A stretch of DNA of 64,000 nt from Heligmosomoides polygyrus polygyrus (GCA_947396885.1 OX377203.1:3472001-3536000); one strand, 5' to 3'. Positions 19,922-29,829 are shown, counted from the stretch's first letter. Numbers and translations: made by a program. Notes: generated from the letters alone by a model not told the origin.

Positions 19922-20652
19922 CACAGTAGTTTTGCACGTCGGATTAATTGCGGGCGGTGTAGCGATGTAGTCGCATCACAGTATGCCGATATTCGGGGGT
20001 CGAGCGTTCTACCACCTCGTCCTCCTGACCCGCCCACCCCCAACCCGCTGGGCTTGCTCGAGAGTCAAGTGACTGCATTGCGAGATAGCGGAGATGCAGA
20101 CATTTGACACGCCTCTGTTTAAAGGGCGGGGGATAGAACGCAACTCCGCCCTGATATTCGGCCGCTACTGTGTAGTGCAAGGATATGCGAAATTTCCGCT
20201 TCCATGCTCTGAATTCTGGTCTCTGAAAGCTGTGCTCGAAGCAGTTGTGAAAGAAACTGATATCCCCATCATATATTGGAATCCAGGATACTCATGCGAT
20301 TTTCACCTTAAACAGTCCACTCCCTATAAAATTGTGAGACCGATCTATTTTACGTATGATTATACCTTCTGATTATATGTAAAATAAAAGTCAGGTAAGC
20401 AGCCATCGCGAAATACTGGACTAAAATGCTGCTCCAAACGGTTGATAGCCAACGGAGGATGGACAGCTAACCTTTCGTGATGCGACCATCTTCAGATGTT
20501 AACCAAATGACACTCTTTCAGCTTTAGAAAATAACTGTACTTGCAGTACGTGAGAGGGATATTAAGAATATTAGAATACTGTAGAGGCAACGCGCGCGTG
20601 CAAGTACACCGTCACACTGCGTGCAATTAATCCGACGCACAAAATTACTGTG
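19922..20652. mobile_element. Element N1 with 30-bp inverted ends and internal ORF
   Basis: The left end, CACAGTAGTTTTGCACGTCG then GATTAATTGC, is mirrored by the right end, GCAATTAATCCGACGCACAA then AATTACTGTG, with about three mismatches in 30. No clean target duplication was read. Between the ends lies one open frame (20094-20372). It may be an internally deleted DNA transposon, or a gene fragment that happens to sit between two solo ends. Confidence 0.55.
20094..20372 (+). CDS. Hypothetical protein, possible transposon-borne
   Basis: A 92-codon frame starts MQTFDTPLFKGRGIERNSAL and ends KIVRPIYFTYDYTF. The second half (KFPLPCSEFWSLKAVLEAVV, IPIIYWNPGYSCDFH) has a protein-like mix of aromatic and hydrophobic residues. 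An AATAAA at 20383-20388 lies 11 bases after the stop, as expected for a polyadenylation signal. No family is recognised and no upstream splice site was assigned. It lies inside N1 and may be the C-terminal part of a lost transposase, or chance. Confidence 0.35.
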   Translation: MQTFDTPLFKGRGIERNSALIFGRYCVVQGYAKFPLPCSEFWSLKAVLEAVVKETDIPIIYWNPGYSCDFHLKQSTPYKIVRPIYFTYDYTF

Positions 20653-22564
20653 ACCACGCTGCAAGTGCCGACCTAAGCGTTTTTGTCTTGGTAGGGACTA
20701 TTTTACGTAGGTTCGGACTTGGATCACATATTTTTCTTCAATTGTACGTTAAGGCCTTCTTCGCACATAATCTGCGAACGCCACCGTCGGTTCCTCTTCC
20801 AACGCTTAGTTCATCGTTGTTAGGAAAGCGATGTTAGTGTTTGATAATTTTACAAGCGAAAAAAAAACCCGTCTGAGTTGTGTACCGTAGTTTCGGAGTG
20901 GAATTCAGAGAAATCGTTACGGGACCACGCATTTGCCTATCCATCTGCTAATCAGTCGCTGCAGCTAGTGATATTTGCTTCATTAATGTCCCTCATCCCT
21001 GGCTCCATCGTATAGAGCCAGTACTAAGGGCGCTCCATGGCTAATGAAAACCAGGTTTGAACCGCGCGGCTGTGGGCGTTCCGCGCCGGACAACTCGGAC
21101 GGGTTTTTTCCGGTTGCAAGTATATTGGCGATTAGCGATGTTTGAAATATTGCGCATTTCGGAATTTTAACTGGTACTAGTCCTTCCTAATTAGCATTAT
21201 TCCCATATGGGTGGTACTACTTCTATTAGAGAGCTGGCATATATTGCTGTCAGTCGAGGTGGATTGGGCTATGGAGACTAAATAGAAGGCGGATTAGGTT
21301 TTCAGGAGCGCGAAACTGGAATCAGAGCACGGTTTCATCCGGGTGAGCGTTCACTTTAATGAGCACTACATTTAGACACTTTGACACCGAACCTACCCAA
21401 ATGTTCATTTATTGCTTGTGATGTGAGGAATGGCTTTGTCACTTTTGTCTCTTGACAACTTTTTCGTATTTTTTCAGCATAGTTTGGTTATGCGTCCAAA
21501 GTTGGGTTCTACAGAACTAGGCATGAGAGTAAACCATCTGAACAGGTGTAAGACAGTGTTCAATGTAGGAGTTAGTATGTGAAACATTATATAAACGAGT
21601 TGATACATGCATAGCACGCGAATGATTTACCGTGCGCAAGTGTGCTCTAACTACAATTTCGCGCACGAATGCAAAGTTATCCCGTTTTTGCTATAGTTAT
21701 AGTAGCAATTCCCAGACGAGGGATATTGTACTTGAGAATTTCTGGTGTTAGGTCAATTTACTACTCGTTTTCCCACTCATGGCATTCACTTTCAACCATA
21801 GTCACATAAAAACTTCATCGTGTAGTTCTCAAAGGATACGTCGTTGAGCAACATCACATGTCGGCAATAACAAAAAAAAAAAAATAATTTAAAAATTAAT
21901 CACTGGATTTCACTGGACTATTCTCTCACTCCCACGGCACTCAGAATGTTTGCCTCATTGCATTAGGAAAACGCATTTTGCACGAACACGTTCGCCGCAG
22001 AAAGATTGAAAGACCACAGACGGCGCCGGCATATTAAACGCTTGAGCGGATTTGAGAACGATCGGCGAACGAAAACGGCGGGAACAAATCGATTGCCATT
22101 ATAGGTTGTTTGCGAATTCCTGATTTCATTTCGAATCGACGCTTAAGGCGTCGTCAAGATAGCCATTTCCATCAGCTTCTTGGCTACTCTTCGTACACCT
22201 ATGGAGCGGCTTCGTGAAGTCGTTATTACAGTTGAGCATTCAATTTTGAAAATATTTTCAATAATTGTTACTATCGTCGCAGGAAGTCGTGTCCTTTTTG
22301 GGAAGTTGGGGTCGAATTTTTTCGCTTAACATGGTACGGCTACAAGGCGCAAAGTGGGTTATACAGCACTGTCACAGCTCGCTGCAGATAGCGTTTTTAA
22401 CGAGATCATTACCACTCCTCGGTTCATCCACCTGGCGCCGATATGGCGACCGTTCCTCGTTCCACCCAAATGTTGTTTAGTTTTCTGGCACGTCAATTCG
22501 TTCGTATGACTATATAAGCGTTTTCCACTGTTCTCTTTTCCTCTTTCTTGACATTACCATGTTC
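20653..22564. other. 1.9 kb with no supported feature
   Basis: Only short frames. A poly-A/AT stretch lies at about 21870-21900. A GGTTTGAACC (21053-21062) resembles a B box but has no A box at the right distance. Confidence 0.45.
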
Positions 22565-22625
22565 GGATTTATCCTAGTGGGGGGGGGGGGGGGGAGGGGG
22601 CACATAACTAAAAATTACCTAACCA
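22565..22625 (+). repeat. Solo F-type terminus
   Basis: GGATTTATCCTAGT, then a G-rich run of more than 20 bases with one A, and GCACATAACTAAAAATTACC match the left end of F2-F4. No right end follows before element G1. It is the longest G-rich tract in the window. Confidence 0.65.
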
Positions 22626-22705
22626 ATCAAAGATTTGTTGTTGTCTCTAATTCCGCGTGTGGCATTACGTTTAATACGTGTCATCTTAGAGCTAAATCGT
22701 TTTCC

Positions 22706-23698
22706 GTTTCAATCCCAATCGGGGGGGGGGGGGCAGTCCGCAATGACTTGTAACTCCATTCAATAGAAGTACGCCGTGGGGCGATGCGTGGAGCCCGCAG
22801 GCGTTCCACTACGTATCGCCGACGGTGAATGAGTCGACGCGCATCGAAGCGCACGCATTCGCGCATAGCGCGGGAACTCTAACGGCTGTTACAGGCAGCG
22901 CGGCTGCCGCCTCTTCATAGTTTTATAACGAAACTTGGCACTGTTGTACTTTCACAGCTCCACAGGTCGAGGAGAGGTCGAAAAAAATTTTCGCCCAAAC
23001 TTCGGCTAGGGGGTTATTTGGGGTCAGATCACGAATCTGAGATCCGTTTTTCGTCTTACGCTGGAGTACGGTAGGTTACGGTAGGTACGGGTGATTAAGA
23101 CTGCCAAGGTCATGATCGCCGATTTGCCCAAACTTCGCCTATGGGGGTTATTCGAGGTGCTGATCACGAATCTGACATCCGTTATTCGTTTTACGCTGGA
23201 GTTTGGGCGCAATCAGTGACCATTACCTTACTTACCGGTACCCACCGTAACCTACCGTACTCCAGCGTAAAACGAAAAACGGATGTCATATTCGTGATCA
23301 GCACCTCAAATAACCCCCCTAGCCGAAGTTTGGGCGAAATCGGCGATCATGACCTTGGCAGCCTTAGTCACCCGTACCCACCGTAACCTACCGTAATCGG
23401 CCGTAATTTTGAAAACGGATCTCAGATTCGTGATCAGCACCCCAAATAACCCCCCTAACCGAAGTTTGGGCGAAAAAAATTTTTTCGACCTCTCCTCGAC
23501 CCGTGGAGTTGTGAAAGTACAATAGTGCCCGAAACTTTTTTTAATATTTCAGTGTCAGGATCGAAAGGGAGGAGATCAGGTAAGGTAAGGTCGTTCATGT
23601 TGTGTTATATTATATGTTGTATGTATTCAAGCGTAACTAGGAATTTACAAGTCATTGTGGATTGCCCTCCCCCCCCCCCCCCCGATCAGGATTGAACC
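22706..23698. mobile_element. Poly-G-terminated element G1, carrying H1
   Basis: The left end, GTTTCAATCCCAATC plus about 13 G, then CAGTCCGCAATGACTTGTAA, is mirrored by TTACAAGTCATTGTGGATTG, a C run, then GATCAGGATTGAACC. The 8-bp CGTTTTCC flanks both sides (22698-22705 and 23699-23706), a perfect target duplication. Without the nested H1 the element is about 400 bp. The terminus resembles that of F elements (ATCC, then ATC, then poly-G). No transposase gene. Confidence 0.85.
22937..23529. mobile_element. Palindromic element H1 nested in G1
   Basis: GGCACTGTTGTACTTTCACA at the left mirrors TGTGAAAGTACAATAGTGCC at the right. The perfect 8-bp CGAAACTT lies on both sides (22929-22936 and 23530-23537). 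The inner arms repeat a block with GGGGGTTATT, GCTGATCACGAATCTGACAT and TACGGTAGGTTACGGTAGG several times in both orientations, so the whole unit can fold on itself. It lies wholly inside G1, so it inserted later. Confidence 0.88.
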
Positions 23699-23706
23699 CG
23701 TTTTCC

Positions 23707-24527
23707 TTATGAGGTGCTAAGAATTCTCTTTCGAATGCTGACTTCTTCTGCCTTAAAAGTCTAATCGAGCGCATATAGAAGGTTTTTTATTGTTAGGCAG
23801 TACTCTAATATTACAGGTAGAGAACTAGATCTAGATCTAGATTCTAGGTTCTAGATCTATTGAACGTGGGATTTCTGAAAGAAAAACGGAAACAAAATCC
23901 AACACAAAAATCAAGACAGTGATGTGAACTATGCAAACCTAGTTATGAAATAAGGGCAAACATTCACTAAAACTGCAAGTGAATAAATGGGTCCTACATA
24001 GGTATAAGTTCCGAAAAAAAAAAACGTAATGAAACAGACAGGCGAAAACTAGAGATCTGTGTTTCAAGAACACAACGCCCTTTTTTGAGAAAAGACTGAA
24101 CGACCTCGGTGATAATGGCAACAAGCTTTCCCCAATTAAAAATCTGTACTTATGAAACACTCTGTTGCAAAAGAAATTCGACTTTGTTTGACTTTTAGCA
24201 GCAGCACCTCTAGTAACGAGACCCCTATTGCGAGTCCTATTTGGGGGGGGGGGAGCTGATAATATCAGTGAGATCTGTTGAGACTCTACCAGTTGAAATT
24301 TTGTATAGTATCATCAAGTCATTTATGTTTCTCCTGCTTTTCAAGGAACACAGCCCTAGCTGTTTGTTTCGCTCCTCCCATCCAGGAACTAGGCTGTAAT
24401 TTAAGCCACTACATCTAAAAATAAGCTTACGGGTGGAATTGTTTTGAACGTTTTTTTACTACTTTAACGTCCTTTTTTTGTTTGGATAGAACACAGTGGT
24501 GCCATTATCTACAACGGAACGAACATA
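23707..24527. other. No supported gene; short microsatellite
   Basis: A TAGATC-type repeat (CTAGATCTAGATCTAGATTC) lies at 23826-23860 and a run of about 11 G at 24243-24253 lacks any mirrored partner. No coding signal. Confidence 0.45.
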
Positions 24528-24529
24528 AT

Positions 24530-24825
24530 TCGAATCAGTTTCTTTAAGCCTCAAGTGGCTGCCATCGAGGTTGTAAGCTGTCACAATGATGTTTTGTTGC
24601 GGTCAAAACTTCTAGCGCCATGCGGGACTCGAACCCACACCTCCCTCTGACCGGCGGGAATGCTCCACGCCTTTACACCACCGTCGCCGTTTGATCGAAC
24701 GAACGTGTGGATGTTGCGTTCGATCAAACGGCGCCGGTGGTGTAAAGGCGTAGAGCATTCCCGCCGGTCAGAGGGTTCGAGTCCCGCCTGGAGCTAGAAG
24801 TTTTGATCGCAACAAAACATCATTG
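24530..24825. repeat. Inverted pair of tRNA-like repeats, family E
   Basis: The left arm (about 24590-24701, minus-oriented) and right arm (about 24717-24822, plus-oriented) mirror each other around a centre of about 15 bp. The right arm reads CGGCGCCGGTGGTGTAAAGG then CGTAGAGC, and GAGGGTTCGAGTCCCGCC with a B box. The T stem in the left arm is nearly perfect (GTGGG-TTCGAGT-CCCGC). Both arms end in TTTTGATCGCAACAAAAC. The left flank (AGTTTCTTTAAGCCTCAAG, ATCGAGGTTGTAAGCTGT) recurs next to the 58.5-kb copy. Confidence 0.8.
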
Positions 24826-25231
24826 GAACGAACATAGCTTTTGTATTTTGTAACTAACTTCTTCACAAGGCTGATTTTCCAATTCGAACTTTGGTTTTTC
24901 ATGTCTTTTCTAATGTACCTGGTTTGCTGACGTTTCCTTTTTTCTTCCAATCGCTTTACCGTAACTGTTTCAGCAGCTGAATTGCCTGTTGTTTGCATAT
25001 CCTTGAAACTCAACAGACCTTCCTTTTTGCAACGCCGAGGTTATTATTCAGTAGGGACTCGTTTTTCCGTCGCTACTTCCAATGTTCGTGGTCGCGTTCT
25101 TCATTTGACGTCGACGAATCGTTAGAATCGTTGATTTTTCAGATCACTGATCATCGTCATACACCTGCACCTCCTACTCACTTATTCCTAACTACTACTG
25201 AGTGCCTGTCATCAGGTAGCTGCCAGCAGCT
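24826..25231. other. No supported gene; possible upstream region
   Basis: AT-leaning DNA before the candidate first exon. CTGTCATCAG at 25206-25215 could be a 3' splice or trans-splice acceptor 16 bases before the ATG (weak). Confidence 0.35.
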
Positions 25232-25325
25232 ATGAGTGCCAATGTCACGCTTCCGGCCGAGTTTCGGACACCACCGCCTTCGGTGCCGCATACCATCATC
25301 GAGCGCCTGTCGGAAGGCAGCAAAT
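25232..25325 (+). CDS. Candidate first exon
   Basis: ATG at 25232 opens 31 codons, MSANVTLPAEFRTPPPSVPH then TIIERLSEGSK, plus one base, and ends at a consensus donor T|GTGAGT (25326). Codon choice (ACG, CCG, TCG, CTG) is unlike the AT-rich flanks. The residue mix is protein-like, with a proline-rich linker. The next acceptor is TTGTTTTCAG at 25502-25511, in compatible phase. The gene is not recognised. It may be a small real gene, or the surviving 5' end of a larger gene with long introns. Confidence 0.45.
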
Positions 25326-25511
25326 GTGAGTCCTTCTTACTTTTACGTTGCTTTTCTTTTATTTACTTTTTCATCGTTTTAATCATTGTTGCATTAGCAA
25401 TTTTTGCTGTGGATGTGTTTAAAGACCGCGATAACGGATGTTCCTTCGGCTTCTCCCTGCCCCGGCGTTCGTCATGGTAGTAAAAATAAGCTGAATCTAT
25501 CTTGTTTTCAG

Positions 25512-25594
25512 TCTCCGGTGCATTAGTAAAACTCGTTGGCGGCTGTGCATCGGGAAAGACAAGGATACTGAAAATGTTTTACGAGGAAATCATT
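25512..25594 (+). CDS. Candidate second exon with P-loop-like motif
   Basis: Follows acceptor TTGTTTTCAG. In phase with the 25232 exon it reads FSGALVKLVGGCASGKTRIL then KMFYEEII and meets either an in-frame stop after VY (TAG at 25601-25603) or a donor-like GTATAT at 25595. GGCASGKT fits the Walker A pattern GxxxxGKT of NTP-binding proteins such as nucleoside kinases. One motif in 28 residues is weak evidence of function. No Walker B or second domain is seen in the window. Confidence 0.35.
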
Positions 25595-25603
25595 GTATAT
25601 TAG

Positions 25604-26873
25604 GCACTGGACCCGGCGCGTCATTTTTTTCAAACCCTGGCGAAAGGGTGGCGGCAGCGATACTCATTTTGACGCTTGCGGTCGCGCGCGCGTGCGTCGC
25701 CGCTGGCGGAGCCCTCACTCTCTCACTGGTGCGGAGGACGAGTTTCGAGGGAACTCGCCGGAGCTGAGGGACGTGGACTAGTGTGCATTGCAACGGATGC
25801 AGTGCGGGTGCAAGAGTGGGAGAACAGTGGCGTCTCTGAAAGTGGGCTGGTAGAGTGGATTAATGTACGAGTGTGTTAGAGCTCTTCAATCGAGTGGTAC
25901 TAAACAAAGTCAAAGTCAATTGAGTGTGGAGGGGAACCGGTAAAAATTGAGTGATCAGAAACATCCAAGAGCAAAAACTGGATGATGATGGGTTACTGAG
26001 GAAGACATTTGAGAAACAAACCTTTGTTCTTAGGTTCAGATTTGCATATTACTAAAGGTGCAATCTTCAATTATTAATACATTAGATTATTCATTTGAAG
26101 AGTAGGTCGAGGACGTTTCGAGTGCTTGGCTGCAATGGTTACACTTTTAGAAAATATATTGTGTGACCAAAGGCCGAATGCATAAAGGATTGTCGAACCT
26201 ATGGATGTTGCACTTGATAATTTTTTGTGACTTGAAGGTTTTTATGAATTCATAACCATCACAATCACCTCTCTTTTATTCTCATTGGCTCAAAGTTCCA
26301 ATATGATTGAAATACCTATCCAGTAACCATTGAACAATAGGTGAGAGCTCGACGTTTCATGGTTTAACACTTGTCGACGATAAGCTGGGTTGGCTACAGG
26401 TCCAAATTTCAAAATATAATGTGTGGGGATTTTGGAACTTCACCTGAAGCCCATGAAATTTCTTTCGTATAATGTAAAAATAAAACAGATCTCATAGCAG
26501 TAGGAACCCTGTAATCTCAGTAGACAGTGTGGTGATGTAGTTTATCTACTATAGTTGTTTATAGGAACTGTTTTGCACAAAATCTATCTGTGGACAAAAC
26601 ACAGCACAAAATGCTCCTTTTAATCTATCATTTAAAAAATTACAACTGTGTCTTGACTATACTTAGTCCAAACTCCTAACTGAATTTCACTAGTGTTGTC
26701 TCCTTCACTCGACGTAATTTAGGCCTCACACTACTCCCGAGCATTCGGAAATCCTATTATTTTTCAATGGGCAGGATGAGATACACAAGACTGCGTCGAA
26801 TCCATTGTTTTCATTCTGTTGCGCTAGCCGAAATCATTCAGTTGTTACGCTGAAACGTACATTTGCTCTCTAG
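25604..26873. other. Putative intron or intergenic DNA
   Basis: A GC-rich patch at 25670-25870 has an open plus-strand frame (25676-25879) of low plausibility. The rest is AT-rich with no coding signal. Confidence 0.35.
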
Positions 26874-26969
26874 CACGCTGGGCGCATCGGACAACTCGTA
26901 CGCGTTCTTGCTGCGGCTAGAGGAGACGCAGGCAGCACCGACGCGCCGCGACCGCACGAAGGCCTGCGA
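26874..26969 (+). CDS. Candidate internal exon
   Basis: A GC-rich 96-bp block lies between acceptor TTTGCTCTCTAG and donor GTGAGT (26970). One frame reads TLGASDNSYAFLLRLEET then QAAPTRRDRTKACE, which looks more protein-like. The frame in phase with the exon at 25512 reads HAGRIGQLVRVLAAARGD instead. Either the exon belongs to another gene, or an exon between them is missing from this reading. Confidence 0.35.
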
Positions 26970-27113
26970 GTGAGTATCGTTGCTCGCAGTCCTGGCGAAA
27001 TGGTTTATGCTAGCAATGGAATTTTGAAAAGACCAGATCCTAGGGCGATTCAGATAATGGTGATTTTCACTAGATCGGACCTTCGGATAATCTGGATTAC
27101 TGATTTCAATCAG

Positions 27114-27163
27114 AAATCTGATCTGACCCTATCCGTTTCGGAGTTCCGATGTAAGATCCAAAG
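27114..27163 (+). CDS. Candidate short exon
   Basis: After acceptor TGATTTCAATCAG, 16 codons read KSDLTLSVSEFRCKIQ, ending AG|GTAAAT. The phase fits the HAGRIGQ frame of the preceding candidate exon but not its alternative. A further frame at 27199-27384 (SSDPMSIAYVWNLREISNE) has no clear acceptor. All are weak without transcript data. Confidence 0.25.
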
Positions 27164-27462
27164 GTAAATCTGTCATTTGGATTATAAGAAAATCCTTCTT
27201 GTTGAAGCTACTCTTATCTGAATCATCGGATCCAATGTCCATTGCATATGTGTGGAACCTTCGCGAAATTTCGAACGAGACCATGGAGCAACCTCTGTTT
27301 CTGACAGCAGAAAATAGCCGCCTTCCTGCTCTTAAGAAAAGCTTTGAATCACTGTTTTTTTTCAACAAAAAATTATGTTTTTAGAAGAATTTTAACAATG
27401 TGTTCACTCATTGGGTAGATGAATTAAAACTTCAAGGAAGTTATACTAAAATTTTCCTATTA

Positions 27463-28732
27463 GGTTGTAACGAAAGAAATGGCACTGAACCACTGTAAAT
27501 TTAAACAGTTAATATCTCGGCTTGTAGGCAAGTTTATTAATCGAAATAAAAACCTTCTGATTCTACACATCATTGCCAACGTGACACAAGCTTTTTTATC
27601 CCAGTAGCATAAAAATCAGAAGTTCTGGTATTGACGAAATCTTCGAAGGCACTTTCGGCATCCTGTTGGTATTTGAATATTTTCCCTACCAAGAAGTCGC
27701 CAAGATGCTTGAAGAAATGGTATCTGTTGGGGAGAGGTCGGGAGAAAACGGAGGATGTGGTAGAGTTTCAATGCTCAGCTCATTCAATTTCTGCAACGTC
27801 ATTCGTGCTACATGGGGGCGAGCATCGTCGTGCAGAAGGAGAACTCGCCTTCGGTTTACCAAGCCCGGCCGGATATCCTTCAACTTTTTCATCATTTCTT
27901 CAATTTCAATGCAGTACTTCTCTGCCGTGATGGATTCACCGGGAGGGAGGAAGCTGTGGTGAATAATTCCCAGCGAACACCACCATACTCTCACCATTAC
28001 GTTCTTTTGGTGCAATTCCGGCTTCGCAAAAACCTTGGGGCTCTCATCGCTGTCCACCCACTGTGCCGATCGTCGCCTGTTGTCGTACATTATCCATTTC
28101 TCGTCACAGGTTACGATGCGATCAAGGAATGGGTCCGTTTCGTTCCGTAGAAGCAGTGCGGACGAGATCTCATATCGTCGGTCTCTTTGCTCCTCAGACA
28201 GCTCGTGAGGCACCCATCTTTCCGCTTTTTGGTCTTTCCAATTTCCTTCAGATGCCGGGCAGCTGTGTTGTGACTGACGCCATGAACCTTTGCTATCTCC
28301 CTCGTACCTTTGTGTGGATCCTCCTCTACCACATCTCTCAGCTTGTCCTCATCAACATCACTATGCCTCCCACGACCTTCATGTTCTTCCAAGCTCTCAT
28401 CTCCATTCCGGAACTTCTGATACCAACGATACGCCGTCCGAATTGTGGAACATCCTTGACCGAATGCGGCGTTGATCTTCTCGTCCGCCTCCTTAGCTGT
28501 AGTGCCCAGCTTGAATTCATACAAGTAAATGCCTCGGATTACCCTTTTGTCCATCTGCAAAAAAGTCAATAAAACTCTAAAGTTTTCCCACTTTTACATA
28601 GAAAATTTGGTACTCACCGGTAGAGCAAAGTCTGCACTTCTAAGTGCCACATGTTACGGTTTGTTCTTGATCAAACGCGTAAAGACGCGCCAAAAAATGG
28701 CGCGAGCCAGTGCCATTTAATTCGTTACAACC
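27463..28732 (-). mobile_element. mariner DNA transposon, copy 2
   Basis: The termini GGTTGTAACGAAAGAAATGG and CCATTTAATTCGTTACAACC are flanked by TA on both sides (27461-27462, 28733-28734). The orientation is opposite to copy 1. The sequence is very similar to copy 1 over its whole length, with scattered substitutions and indels, so both come from one recently active subfamily. Confidence 0.95.
27537..28554 (-). pseudogene. mariner transposase, two frameshifts
   Basis: The minus strand reads MDKRVIRGIYLYEFKLGTTA, helix-turn-helix region, to RHLKEIGKTKKRKDG, where a missing T (AAGCGGAAAG against AAGCTGGAAAG in copy 1) shifts the frame. The catalytic part, MPHELSEEQRDRRYE through VTCDEKW and LLHDDARPH, continues until PDLSPTD, where a missing C (AGATACC against AGACTACC) shifts it again before the HFF of the signature. 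The second catalytic Asp block reads HDDARPH, with Asn replaced by Asp. The disabling changes differ from copy 1, so the two copies decayed independently. Confidence 0.93.
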
Positions 28733-28789
28733 TAGTAGAACAAAAAATTATTCTAACATTTTTGGAGGGTCTATAGTTTAATGTAGAAG

Positions 28790-28910
28790 AAGCTTACTTC
28801 TATATGGAATAGTTTGCTTTGATTTCAAAAGTATTGGGCTAGTTTAGAAGTGTTCAACTTGTTTTGAAAAGTATCCAATTCGACGTGAAAACGGTGTAGA
28901 TTCTTATGAC
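28790..28910 (+). repeat. S-family segment, 21-bp based
   Basis: Blocks such as TTCAAAAGTATTGGGCTAG, TTTAGAAGTGTTCAACTTG and TTGAAAAGTATCCAATTCG followed by ACGTGAAAACGGTGTAG are the reverse complement of the S-family unit described at 61590. It lies directly beside mariner copy 2. Confidence 0.55.
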
Positions 28911-28982
28911 TCACCTATGGACCTGAAGTAGCACAGTGTTTTAACGAACTGTGCCAGTTCTATGGATGTCTACACCTTAAGG

Positions 28983-29330
28983 TCACAAGGAAATCCCTTG
29001 TTGGGGCTTGTTCAGTGTCGCCATCGCTCTTTCACGTTTTTCTTGGTGGCAGGTGTCTGCGAAAACTACAGCAGCGACACTGCCACTATGAATTCCGCCC
29101 ATATGTGTTTGAACAGCGCTGCTCATATGTTCCATTGCATTTCTTGCAGCAGCAGCGGCATTGCAAATGTTCGATGTGCTCTGTGCGAGCACCGTAGCAT
29201 CTGCTCTGCCACTGCGAAGCTTCTTTATGGATTCTCGCCGTTCATTGCAGAATTTGACGAGGTCGTAGCTTTCGAGCAGCTGCTTGCGTCGTTGATGTGA
29301 CAGCGAGAGCAAAGGGACGTCGACTAGTTT
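28983..29330 (-). CDS. Hypothetical protein-coding stretch, no start seen
   Basis: On the minus strand a frame open after a TAG near 29347 reads LVDVPLLSLSHQRRKQLLES, YDLVKFCNERRESIKKLRSG, VLAQSTSNICNAAAAARNAM and ends EKRERAMATLNKPQQGISL. The composition is strongly protein-like and mostly helical: charged, alanine-rich, no low complexity. The first in-frame ATG is deep inside (HMSSAVQTHMGG region), so the piece is an internal or 3' exon, or a decayed gene. No clear splice acceptor was found. The family is not recognised. Confidence 0.4.
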   Translation of the reverse strand, partial: KLVDVPLLSLSHQRRKQLLESYDLVKFCNERRESIKKLRSGRADATVLAQSTSNICNAAAAARNAMEHMSSAVQTHMGGIHSGSVAAVVFADTCHQEKRERAMATLNKPQQGISL

Positions 29331-29339
29331 CTATGGGAT

Positions 29340-29527
29340 GGGCCGTGCATTCAACCTCTATGTGGGGGTGTAAAGATTTATTTGGTCTACACGTTGGTGT
29401 TCAAGCTGCAGGTTGTGGTAAAAGCAATCCACAGGGAGTGGAAGCTTCCACTGGCCTGAACGTGGGCCGTCTCTGAAGTCGATTTGTGATGCGCATTTAC
29501 TATCGACTGCGCCACTTTTGTCACTAT
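29340..29527. other. No supported gene
   Basis: Short spacer with no feature. Confidence 0.4.
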
Positions 29528-29690
29528 ATCATCAATTGACCCATTGATCGTCGATTGGTTTGAACGGACGCCGGCAACATCTCAATTTGTTCATATCGCA
29601 TGCCAGAGTGACCCAGTGGGCGGTTACCTTAGATCAAGGAACATGATGAGAATCAGAAGAGAATCTATCGTTTAGGGCTTTCATGGACAC
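29528..29690 (-). repeat. Degenerate RTE tail
   Basis: CATTGATCGTCGATTGGTTT, then CGCATGCCAGAGTGACCCAG, AAGGAACATGATGAGAATCA and AGGGCTTTCATGGACACG follow the order of the RTE 3' end. More decayed than the copies at 2.6 and 63.4 kb. Confidence 0.55.
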
Positions 29691-29829
29691 GCTTCTAATG
29701 TAAGACTGAATGGCATTGAGAGGACTTTGGACTTTCCGCGTTTTATCCAGAGAGAATGTTGGACTACCACGAATAGAGGCGCACTCAAATGTGCTGAAGC
29801 CACTATGAGATTCTGACCAGGTTGCAAGA

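Noticed and set aside
21053..21062. B box of a Pol III gene
   Set aside because: No A box at the expected distance on either side.
24243..24253. Another F/G-type terminus at the G run
   Set aside because: No ATCC motif before it, no CACATAA or CAGTCC block after it, no mirrored partner.
27666..28475. Several long plus-strand ORFs
   Set aside because: They are antisense to the mariner transposase of copy 2.
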